DNA of 6,580 nt from Thermoplasmata archaeon. Its GTDB lineage: Archaea; Thermoplasmatota; Thermoplasmata; Thermoplasmatales; Thermoplasmataceae. The stretch is taken from positions 1-6,580 of the forward strand of contig JAJZOK010000132.1 in assembly GCA_021811525.1 (NCBI GenBank), written 5' to 3'. Numbering within the stretch: position 1 is the stretch's first letter; every line of letters begins with the position of its first letter. Positions 1 through 5,002 of this stretch are shown here, one piece after another. Below the pieces are notes generated by a model. The model saw nothing but the letters and a program-made list of their open reading frames with translations, was not told where the DNA came from and searched no databases. Position numbers and translations under genes: made by a program.

Positions 1-1
1 T

Positions 2-595
2 GTAAAAGTACTGTTTGAGGCTACAGTGGCTGGTGGCGTGCCACTTTTCAACTTTGCAAAATACAGCTGCGGCCCTTCAAGTGTCCTGAAATTCAGGGGA
101 ATTGTGAGCCTCACTGCCAATTTTGTCCTGAAAATGATGAATTCTGGAATGCCTTTCGAGGATGCAGTCAGGAAGGCACAGGAAATGGGTGTTGCTGAAA
201 CAGACTACACGGATGACACCTCAGGGCTTGACGGGGCCAGGAAGACCGTGATCCTTGCCAATGCGCTTTTTGGGAAGCAGTTCACACTTAAGGATATCAG
301 TTATTCGGGAATACCTGAAGTTGACGGGGAAGAAATAAAAAAGCACGGAGAAAGGCTCAGGCTTTTCACCACAATCAGCAGTGAAGAGGGAAAGCTTGAG
401 GTCAGCAGCGGATTCAGCCTCCTGGAAGAAGGCGATTATCTTCTCACGCTTGGAGAGTCAGCACTCGGCTACGAGATCGCCACTGACAACAATGGCGTGC
501 TCAGGGTCTCAAGCGCTCACGATGGCCCAAGAGAAACGGCATCTGCTGTGATGAACGATGTCATGACAATTGCAAGAGAAACCAAGAGGCACTAA
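2..595 (+). CDS. hom: Homoserine dehydrogenase, C-terminal part (cut by left edge)
   Basis: Homoserine dehydrogenase reduces aspartate semialdehyde to homoserine with NAD(P)H, the branch-point step to threonine and methionine in the cytoplasm. The frame is open from base 2 with no start, so the N-terminal NAD(P)-binding Rossmann part lies outside the window. Counting the codon at base 2 as residue 1, the visible part opens with FEATVAGGVPL, the family's E-x-VAGG-P motif. It continues through GIVSLTANFVLKMM to AETDYTDDTSGLDGARK, where Glu66, Asp77 and Lys81 match the conserved acidic residues and catalytic lysine of the family. The C-terminus has the usual TASAVMND segment. There is no C-terminal ACT regulatory domain: the protein ends about 12 residues later. 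The canonical GI(L/V)NGT-N signature reads GIVSLTAN here. A GTG at base 26 is internal, not a start. The next gene begins 43 bases downstream on the same strand. Confidence 0.93.
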   Translation, partial: VKVLFEATVAGGVPLFNFAKYSCGPSSVLKFRGIVSLTANFVLKMMNSGMPFEDAVRKAQEMGVAETDYTDDTSGLDGARKTVILANALFGKQFTLKDISYSGIPEVDGEEIKKHGERLRLFTTISSEEGKLEVSSGFSLLEEGDYLLTLGESALGYEIATDNNGVLRVSSAHDGPRETASAVMNDVMTIARETKRH

Positions 596-604
596 AGATT
601 AGAG

Positions 605-613
605 AACCTTTTA
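605..613 (+). promoter_or_regulatory. Candidate TATA/BRE box of the MBL-fold hydrolase gene
   Basis: AACCTTTTA lies about 26-34 bases before the TTG at 639. This is the spacing expected for an archaeal TATA box driving a leaderless transcript. The match to a TATA box is weak, and read-through from the upstream homoserine dehydrogenase gene is equally possible. Confidence 0.35.
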
Positions 614-638
614 CGCCAAAGTGCGATAGGGATGTATC

Positions 639-1607
639 TTGAGCGAAGTAATCAGGCATGAAGTCCCGATCGCAATCAGGGCACTGAAGACAGCCAACAT
701 TTATGAGATCAGGAATGGCACGCACATTCTCGTTGATACTGGAATGTCACCTGCGTCAGTCGAATTCCTTTTGAGCAGAGGAGTTGACCTTGCACAGATA
801 GATCTCGTGGTGCTCACGCATCTGCACGTTGATCATATTGGTGGTGCACAGGCCATCCGTGACAGGTTCGGCACACCTATAGCAATTGGCAGCAACGACG
901 CAGCCCGAATCCAGAGGATTCAGGCCGACAGGGATGAGTTTGGAAGATTTCTTGCCGCCGAGCTTGGGGCAAATGGCACTCCTCATGACATTCTTTCAAG
1001 CATTGTTGACAGGCACTCGGTACTCGACAACATGTCACTTTACCACAATATTGAGATAGACAGGGAACTCAATGGAGGTGAAAAGATAGGAGACGGCATA
1101 GAGATACTCAGCAACCCAGGCCATTCACCGGGCTCAATTTCCATACACGTAAAAGAAATGGGGTATCTTTTCACTGGAGACCACCTTCTCCCGGGCATAA
1201 CTCCAAACATAAGCTTCTACGATGAGGATTCTGACATGCTGGGCCTATACATTGACAGCCTTAAGGAAACCCTCAGGATAGACGCAACAATGGTTTTCCC
1301 GGGCCATAGGGACCCATTTATCGAAGGCAACAGGAGAATAAATGAAATTCTGGAACATCACAGGGAGAGGCTCAATGAGGTACTTTCTGTCGCAACAGGC
1401 TGGAGCACTGCCTTTGAGGTCGCTTCACGAATAAGGTGGAGCAAGGGCAGAACTCTCGATTCAATGAACCTCATGGAGAAGAACTTCGCAATAGGCGAAG
1501 CAATATCCCACCTGAGGCATCTCGATGCGATAGGGGCAGTGGACAGGAAAGAATCTGGAGGAGTTCTGAAATACAAGGGAACTGCTCAGGAACTAAGTTC
1601 CCTGTAA
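639..1607 (+). CDS. Metallo-beta-lactamase-fold hydrolase with C-terminal winged-helix domain
   Basis: A cytoplasmic metal-dependent hydrolase of the MBL superfamily, 322 aa. The dinuclear metal site is complete: HLHVDH at residues 61-66 (His61, His63, Asp65, His66), His162 in GHSPGS, Asp181 in FTGDH and His223 in FPGHRDP. Residues about 233-315 form an alpha-helical tail with a helix-turn-helix-like stretch (FAIGEAISHLRHLDAIGAV), resembling the winged-helix domain attached to LACTB2-type hydrolases. That subgroup includes endoribonucleases and thioesterase-like enzymes, so the substrate cannot be named. The start is a TTG: an in-frame TAG at 627-629 limits the gene, and the ATG at 632 is in another frame and closes quickly. 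A weak TATA-like box upstream fits a leaderless TTG start. The 3' end overlaps the convergent aldo/keto reductase gene by 22 bases. Confidence 0.9.
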   Translation: MSEVIRHEVPIAIRALKTANIYEIRNGTHILVDTGMSPASVEFLLSRGVDLAQIDLVVLTHLHVDHIGGAQAIRDRFGTPIAIGSNDAARIQRIQADRDEFGRFLAAELGANGTPHDILSSIVDRHSVLDNMSLYHNIEIDRELNGGEKIGDGIEILSNPGHSPGSISIHVKEMGYLFTGDHLLPGITPNISFYDEDSDMLGLYIDSLKETLRIDATMVFPGHRDPFIEGNRRINEILEHHRERLNEVLSVATGWSTAFEVASRIRWSKGRTLDSMNLMEKNFAIGEAISHLRHLDAIGAVDRKESGGVLKYKGTAQELSSL

Positions 1608-2389
1608 TCATCGGGCATAAGCTGAATTTTGCCTGCCTCCAGAAGTTCATCAATGTGAGCCGGGTTTGAAGATTTTGGAATTGCGTAGGCCTTCTCCATA
1701 ACATATCGTAGAGACATCTGCACTGGGGTAACGCCGTATTTCTTAGACATTGACAGAAGTTTGCTGTGTCCCATTGTTCTGCCTTTCATGATTGGGGTGT
1801 ATGCTATGACATCAACATTGTTTTCTTCACAGAATGGTATCAGTTCCTCCTCAGCTTGCCTGGTTCCATAATTGTATTCAATCTGGTTTGCGCAGATCCT
1901 CGTGTGCTCAGTAGCCTCCATGGCCTCTTTCAGTTGCTGTACATCGAAGTTGCTCACGCCGATGTTTTTCACCACACCTGATGAAACAAGCTCCTCAAGG
2001 GCTGAAACTGTCTCTTTTATAGGGACACTGGGGTTTGGCCAGTGTATGAGGTAAAGGTCTATGTAATCAGTGCCCATTCTGGCAGCACTCTTTCTAGCGG
2101 ACTCCACGACTGATTCATGCCTCAGGTGGTTATGCCAGACCTTGGAAATGATAAAGATATCTTTTCTGTCATAACTTGAAACGGCTTTCCCCACAATCTC
2201 TTCCGTGTGTCCTGACGCGTACATTTCTGCAGTGTCGATCACGTTAATGCCATGATCAATGGCATAACGGATTGCCTCAACGTGTTTGTCATCATGCCCA
2301 TGTTCTGGAGTTTGGCCGCCACCCATACCCCAGGTGCCGATCCCTATATCAGAGACTTCGTGTCCGCAGAGTGTATTTTTCATGACCAT
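1586..2389 (-). CDS. Aldo/keto reductase
   Basis: A cytoplasmic NAD(P)H-dependent oxidoreductase of the aldo/keto reductase superfamily (TIM barrel), reducing aldehydes or ketones; the natural substrate cannot be read from sequence. At 267 aa it has the usual length for the single-domain prokaryotic group. The catalytic tetrad is complete: Asp52 and Tyr57 in NVIDTAEMY, Lys83 in ISKVW and His116 in LYLIHWPNP. Other family motifs are NIGVSNF and the cofactor-binding IPKSSNP near the C-terminus. The first Met is at 2389, but Met3 at 2383 (MKNTLCG) is an equally good start and sits about 26 bases from an A/T tract at 2404-2414 that could be the TATA box of a leaderless transcript. The gene lies 49 bases downstream of the zinc-ribbon gene on the same strand, so co-transcription is possible. 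It overlaps the convergent MBL hydrolase gene at the 3' end. Confidence 0.93.
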   Translation of the reverse strand: MVMKNTLCGHEVSDIGIGTWGMGGGQTPEHGHDDKHVEAIRYAIDHGINVIDTAEMYASGHTEEIVGKAVSSYDRKDIFIISKVWHNHLRHESVVESARKSAARMGTDYIDLYLIHWPNPSVPIKETVSALEELVSSGVVKNIGVSNFDVQQLKEAMEATEHTRICANQIEYNYGTRQAEEELIPFCEENNVDVIAYTPIMKGRTMGHSKLLSMSKKYGVTPVQMSLRYVMEKAYAIPKSSNPAHIDELLEAGKIQLMPDDYRELSS

Positions 2390-2438
2390 GAAAAGAATAA
2401 CAGATTAAAAAAATGAGGGTCGTTGGGAAGAAAAATGT

Positions 2439-2693
2439 TCAAGCGGTTTCCAGATACGAGTGATCCGGAAGGTCTTTTATGTTGAGGTCCGGATGATCTG
2501 ACTGCCACTGGTCAAGAGCTTCCTTTCCATCCAGATGAATGGGATCAAATTTAGTGGCGCCACAGCTGGGGCACTTCATTGCGAGTTCATTAAAAATATG
2601 TGGCTTGAATAAGTCAGTAGCAACGAAGATGTGCTCAAACTCAACTCCGCAGTTCTTGCATTTTATCTTCCATTTGTGGACTTTCTTTTCCAT
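2439..2693 (-). CDS. Small four-cysteine zinc-ribbon protein
   Basis: An 84-aa cytoplasmic protein with two CxxC knuckles, Cys12/Cys15 (KCKNCG) and Cys41/Cys44 (KCPSCG). These are spaced as in zinc ribbons and should bind one zinc ion. The remaining sequence is acidic, with a C-terminal tail rich in Asp, His and Pro. No enzyme motif is visible. Such proteins can act as nucleic-acid or protein adaptors, but the role here is unknown. The frame is open further upstream to 2843, but that extension would run antisense through the PaiB-like gene and has no cysteine pair of the ribbon type. I therefore chose the ATG at 2693 (MEKKVHKWK), which lies about 26 bases from the AT-rich core of the divergent promoter. 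It is transcribed away from the PaiB-like gene and towards the aldo/keto reductase gene 49 bases downstream. Confidence 0.75.
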   Translation of the reverse strand: MEKKVHKWKIKCKNCGVEFEHIFVATDLFKPHIFNELAMKCPSCGATKFDPIHLDGKEALDQWQSDHPDLNIKDLPDHSYLETA

Positions 2694-2777
2694 GGAATTC
2701 CATAGCCCCTTAACATTATTATCTTTGCGGGGGCCAAAATGCAAAACCATTATTTTCAGGCATACGGTACAAGGTAT
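2694..2777. promoter_or_regulatory. Divergent promoter region, zinc-ribbon gene / PaiB-like gene
   Basis: An AT-rich core at 2710-2725 (TTAACATTATTATCTT) lies about 26 bases before the minus-strand start at 2693 and about 25 bases before the plus-strand ATG at 2739, so one core could serve both directions. A second AT-rich box (ATTATTTT, 2749-2756) lies about 25 bases before the plus-strand GTG at 2778. GCCCC (2705-2709) and GGGGC (2730-2734) flank the core as an inverted repeat with arm centres 25 bases apart, a possible operator or BRE elements. Confidence 0.45.
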
Positions 2778-3386
2778 GTGTATAACCCAAAACCCTTCCC
2801 TGTGAAAGATACAGATAGGCTTGTGGACTTTGCCAGGAAACACAATTTTGGTTTCCTATTCTCCATGTCAAATGGTGTACCTTCAGTGGCCGCAATCCCG
2901 ATGCTCATAGATGACAATTTCAGGAGCATTCGGGGACATCTCGCACTTGCAAATGGAATCTGGAAGGGGCTTGACGGGAAAGAGGCCCTTGTTGTATTCC
3001 CGGGTCCCAACCACTATATTTCACCGGTATGGTATGGGGAGGACCATGCTGTACCGACGTGGAACTATGTTGCAGTCAACGCAACTGGGAGATTCAAGGT
3101 TCTCATGGACCCAATGAAAAAGACAGAGATCCTGGATGACCTGACACTTCATCACGAAAAGCATTTGGGCGGAGAGTGGGCCGCTGATTGGGGAGATGAA
3201 AAATACAATGGGATGCTCAATGCAATAATTGCCTTTGAAATAGAAGTATCTAACGTGGAAGGCAAGTGGAAGCTGAGCCAGAACCACCCCAGGGACAAAT
3301 GCTCCAATGTATCACGGAACCTAAGGCAGCTGAAGACTCCGCAATCATTGGAAATAGCAGACTTAATGGACTCTGTCTGGGAATGA
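2778..3386 (+). CDS. paiB: PaiB-type FMN-binding split-barrel protein
   Basis: A member of the PaiB family (FMN_bind_2), described in Bacillus as a negative transcriptional regulator of sporulation and protease genes and built on a flavin-binding split barrel. Its biochemical role in archaea is not established. Counting from the ATG at 2739, the family landmarks are RGHLALAN (65-72), NHYISPVWY (91-99), VPTWNY (105-110) and the C-terminal GKWKLSQN (175-182), in the usual order. I prefer the GTG at 2778, giving 202 aa. The protein then begins MYNPKPF, the usual N-terminus of the family, with an AT-rich box about 25 bases upstream. The in-frame ATG at 2739 would add 13 residues without family counterpart but cannot be excluded. 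Bacterial paiB often sits beside the acetyltransferase paiA; none is here. It diverges from the zinc-ribbon gene. Confidence 0.88.
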   Translation: MYNPKPFPVKDTDRLVDFARKHNFGFLFSMSNGVPSVAAIPMLIDDNFRSIRGHLALANGIWKGLDGKEALVVFPGPNHYISPVWYGEDHAVPTWNYVAVNATGRFKVLMDPMKKTEILDDLTLHHEKHLGGEWAADWGDEKYNGMLNAIIAFEIEVSNVEGKWKLSQNHPRDKCSNVSRNLRQLKTPQSLEIADLMDSVWE

Positions 3387-3472
3387 AGGCCAGTTTCTTA
3401 AGAAGAATTAACTCATTTTCTCATTTGTCAGACACACAAAAAATGTCATATTCAGGTTTTTTCTGTTAGTTT

Positions 3473-3640
3473 ATGGAATTTCCAGCAAAGGTGGGAAAGA
3501 AGTATGTCATACAGATTCCTAAAAACATCAGGGATTTCGAAGAAATATCTGAGGGAGATGCGGTTATTGTAACACTTCAGAAGAAGGACAGCATTGAGAG
3601 GGCCAAGGTCAGGCTCGAAAGCGTCTGGGCGAGAATGTGA
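3473..3640 (+). CDS. Very small AbrB/SpoVT-type DNA-binding protein
   Basis: A 55-aa protein whose core KVGKKYVIQIPKNIRDF followed by EEISEGDAVIVTL matches the swapped-hairpin AbrB/MazE/SpoVT fold: a first strand, the IPK turn, a short helix, then EGD and a second strand. These proteins dimerise and bind operator DNA, as antitoxins or as free-standing regulators. A basic C-terminal helix (residues 40-55) follows the fold. The ATG at 3473 is fixed by an in-frame TAG at 3467-3469. A TATA-like CATATT at 3447-3452 is about 24 bases upstream, suggesting a leaderless transcript. No PIN-domain, MazF-like or other toxin follows: the next gene starts 104 bases later with its own promoter and resembles no known toxin. 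It lies 86 bases after the PaiB-like gene, beyond a T6 run at 3457-3462 that could end that transcript. Confidence 0.75.
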   Translation: MEFPAKVGKKYVIQIPKNIRDFEEISEGDAVIVTLQKKDSIERAKVRLESVWARM

Positions 3641-3681
3641 TTTCTTTATTATTACAGGATAGGACTTTACAGGAAGTTACA

Positions 3682-3701
3682 TTGTAGATTTTTTACTACA
3701 A
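3682..3701. repeat. Inverted repeat TTGTAG / CTACAA
   Basis: A perfect 6-bp inverted repeat (3682-3687 and 3696-3701) encloses the 8-base loop ATTTTTTA. It lies 41 bases after the small AbrB-type gene and about 13 bases before the TATA-like box of the next gene. It could be an operator of the downstream gene, or its T-rich loop could end the upstream transcript. The arms are short enough for chance. Confidence 0.35.
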
Positions 3702-3713
3702 AGAAAACATCCA

Positions 3714-3721
3714 GATTATAC
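3714..3721 (+). promoter_or_regulatory. TATA-like box of the 118-aa gene
   Basis: GATTATAC is centred about 27 bases before the ATG at 3745, the position expected for an archaeal TATA box on a leaderless or near-leaderless mRNA. No Shine-Dalgarno-like purine run lies before the ATG. Confidence 0.5.
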
Positions 3722-3744
3722 TGCGTGAAATACTACACGTCAGA

Positions 3745-4101
3745 ATGTATTTCCAAACCAAATCAGTATTGGACAAGCCATTAAGCAACTCAATTTTCCT
3801 CACTTCAGACTATGATTGCTCCAGTCTCAGGGACAAGCTGGCAGGAATCTTGCGTGGAAGGAGGATTTTCCTTATACCATTCAACTGGAGGCTTGGGGAT
3901 ACAAAAACATCTCTTGGCAAGGCACACGTTGGCTTGAAATGGCATTACATTGAACTAAAGGAATCAATTGAATGCAACTTCGAGGACTTTGATGGAATAA
4001 TGCTCAAGGTTCGCACTGACAATTCCCACCTAATGGAGTTTGCCATTGGTGACATAAAGGATGTACTCGTTGGAAAGAATAATGCCTTTGAAAGTGCTTA
4101 A
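3745..4101 (+). CDS. Unrecognised 118-aa protein
   Basis: I do not recognise the family. The protein is soluble-looking, with no signal peptide, membrane segment, cysteine pair or catalytic signature. It alternates strand-like stretches (RRIFLIPFNW, DGIMLKVRT, HLMEFAIGDI) with short helices, so an alpha/beta fold is likely. A basic segment (RDKLAGILRGRR) lies at residues 29-40, and the N-terminal half carries most of the Lys/Arg while acidic residues cluster at 73-83. The ATG at 3745 is supported by a TATA-like box about 27 bases upstream. It stands alone: 104 bases from the small AbrB-type gene before it and followed by 454 bases without a confident gene. It does not resemble PIN, MazF, RelE or other toxin folds, so pairing it with the AbrB-type gene as a toxin-antitoxin unit is not supported. 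Confidence 0.65.
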   Translation: MYFQTKSVLDKPLSNSIFLTSDYDCSSLRDKLAGILRGRRIFLIPFNWRLGDTKTSLGKAHVGLKWHYIELKESIECNFEDFDGIMLKVRTDNSHLMEFAIGDIKDVLVGKNNAFESA

Positions 4102-4555
4102 CTCAGTTCACAAAAATTAGTTCTATTGTCATGAATATATAGTTTTAAGGGCTACATCAGTACTTCCATCCCCGATTCTGCCAAAAATTTCGTTTGCTGA
4201 ACCATCATAGAATTGAAAAATTGGTATATGGGCATTCATGTCCAGTGAACTTTAGAAGTGGAATTACTGAGAGATAAAATGGCAAAGATCAGGAAAGGCG
4301 CAAGAATTCATGTAACGCCCTACAGGGTAGAGGGCGGCGACCAATTCACTTCCATAGGATTTCCCTGCACTCATCCTGCAAGGACTGCAGTCTAACCCAA
4401 AAAGCCATTCCTTGCACGTGTTTAAAATTTTGACAGATATGTTGTGTGGCTTATGGCCCAATCCTGTTATTGCTTCAGGGTGGGCATAGAAGACATCAAG
4501 GTCGTAAACGCACTTATATGCAATAGCTGGGAAATCAGAGGAACTTGAGAGAATA
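4102..4555. other. 454-base stretch without a confident gene
   Basis: The stretch lies between the 118-aa gene and the 3' end of the second AbrB-type gene. It holds a TATA-like ATATATAG at 4135-4142 with no start codon at the right distance, a possible 38-aa plus-strand peptide (4279-4395), and a minus-strand frame open for 100 codons (4566-4264) with no ATG start upstream of a short internal stretch. It also holds a 10-bp palindrome GACTGCAGTC (4383-4392). Plus-strand reading resumes in protein-like fashion after the stop at 4393 but is broken again at 4420, so part of the stretch may be a decayed gene. Confidence 0.5.
4279..4395 (+). CDS. Possible 38-aa basic peptide, unrecognised
   Basis: An ATG-started frame encodes 38 residues beginning MAKIRKGARIHVTPYRVEGG. 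Its codon use resembles the surrounding genes (AAG, AGG, GCA, GGC), and the N-terminus is strongly basic, as in small nucleic-acid-binding proteins or the first strand of a larger domain. There is no clear TATA box or Shine-Dalgarno site. The same DNA is open on the minus strand, so the frame may be chance. It may also be the start of a gene broken by the TAA at 4393-4395. No function is proposed. Confidence 0.25.
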   Translation: MAKIRKGARIHVTPYRVEGGDQFTSIGFPCTHPARTAV

Positions 4556-4738
4556 CTAAATCTGTTTCAGTTTTTCAATGCAAATTTTGCCATCCTCTGC
4601 GGTGAAAACCACCACATTGTCGTCCTTCGTAAGTTCCAATTTCTCAGCAACTTTCCTGGGAAGTGTAATCCGCAGGGAATTGCCATCCCTGCTCTTAATA
4701 TGGGCAACGTCAATTATTACCTTCTTTCCCTGTTCCAT
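4556..4738 (-). CDS. AbrB/MazE/SpoVT-family DNA-binding protein
   Basis: A 60-aa protein with a complete AbrB-like swapped-hairpin domain. The first strand and turn read SRDGNSLRITLPRKVAEKL (residues 16-34), followed by the helix ELTKDDNVVVF and the final strand GKICIEKL (50-57). Such dimeric proteins bind operator DNA as antitoxins or transition-state-type regulators. No toxin gene is visible on either side. Downstream on the same strand lies the gene-poor stretch, and upstream the divergent surface-protein operon begins 264 bases away. This suggests a stand-alone regulator, possibly of that operon. The ATG at 4738 is preceded on the minus strand by AT-rich boxes at 4749-4756 and 4761-4767, the latter about 26 bases away, fitting a leaderless transcript. 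It shares the fold but no close sequence identity with the 55-aa protein at 3473-3640. Confidence 0.82.
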   Translation of the reverse strand: MEQGKKVIIDVAHIKSRDGNSLRITLPRKVAEKLELTKDDNVVVFTAEDGKICIEKLKQI

Positions 4739-4748
4739 TAGGTTTCAA

Positions 4749-4767
4749 TATTTAAAACCCTAAATAC
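4749..4767 (-). promoter_or_regulatory. Candidate promoter of the AbrB-family gene
   Basis: Read on the minus strand, TATTTAGGG is followed by TTTTAAATATT, ending 10 bases before the ATG at 4738. The TATTTA element is centred about 26 bases upstream of the start. The second element is too close to be the TATA box of a leaderless mRNA and might instead be a binding site, for example for autoregulation. This is weak evidence from spacing alone. Confidence 0.35.
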
Positions 4768-4911
4768 GTCTTTCGGAATTTTTAATACATAATTTTGATC
4801 GATTTTCATTGGGAATAACTGAAAAAATATAGACTAAATCTTTTATTGAGGAGATGAATTTAGACATTAGCCTACTCGTATTGCTTGCTGAACAGGATTG
4901 AATTGCAAGAA

Positions 4912-4943
4912 GCTGATTTCCATCTCATTCAGTAGAAATCAGC
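4912..4943. promoter_or_regulatory. Perfect 9-bp dyad GCTGATTTC / GAAATCAGC
   Basis: Arms at 4912-4920 and 4935-4943 are perfect inverted copies separated by 14 bases, with arm starts 23 bases apart, about two helical turns. The dyad ends about 31 bases before the TATA box of the surface-protein operon and lies between that operon and the divergent AbrB-family gene. A dimeric or tetrameric regulator binding both half-sites is the simplest reading; an RNA hairpin is the alternative. A further half-site, GAAATCAG, occurs at 4531-4538. Confidence 0.55.
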
Positions 4944-4973
4944 ATGATTGCGAAATTATAAATGCTACAAAAA

Positions 4974-4985
4974 TTATATATTAAT
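4974..4985 (+). promoter_or_regulatory. TATA box of the surface-protein operon
   Basis: TTATATATTAAT is centred about 24 bases before the ATG at 5003 and 27 before the adjacent ATG at 5006. It is the best TATA box in the window and implies a leaderless transcript starting at or next to the start codon. Confidence 0.65.
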
Positions 4986-5002
4986 ATAACAGAATAACTG
5001 AT

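Noticed and set aside
1766..2054. Plus-strand frames of 60-71 aa inside the aldo/keto reductase gene
   Set aside because: They are antisense to intact reductase motifs and resemble no protein.
2694..2843. N-terminal extension of the zinc-ribbon frame to 134 aa, with an extra CxxC (CTVC)
   Set aside because: It runs antisense through the start of the PaiB-like gene and crosses the divergent promoter; the ATG at 2693 gives a compact ribbon protein.
3395..3404. Palindrome TTCTTAAGAA after the PaiB-like gene
   Set aside because: A 10-base AT-rich palindrome is unremarkable here and has no T-run or partner site next to it.
3266..3469. Plus-strand 67-aa frame overlapping the end of the PaiB-like gene
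   Set aside because: It is mostly a shifted reading of the PaiB-like gene, whose conserved GKWKLSQN motif fixes the true frame.
3473..4101. Small AbrB-type gene plus the 118-aa gene as a toxin-antitoxin pair
   Set aside because: They are 104 bases apart, the second has its own TATA-like box, and its sequence has no PIN, MazF or RelE features.
4317..4335. GCCCT / AGGGC inverted repeat with a 9-base spacer
   Set aside because: Only 5-bp arms, lying inside the possible 38-aa frame; expected by chance at this length.
4854..4901. Fifteen-codon ATG frame preceded by GAGGAG, a possible leader peptide upstream of the surface operon
   Set aside because: The purine run touches the ATG with no spacing, and the operon has its own strong TATA box about 75 bases downstream, so an attenuation leader is unlikely.
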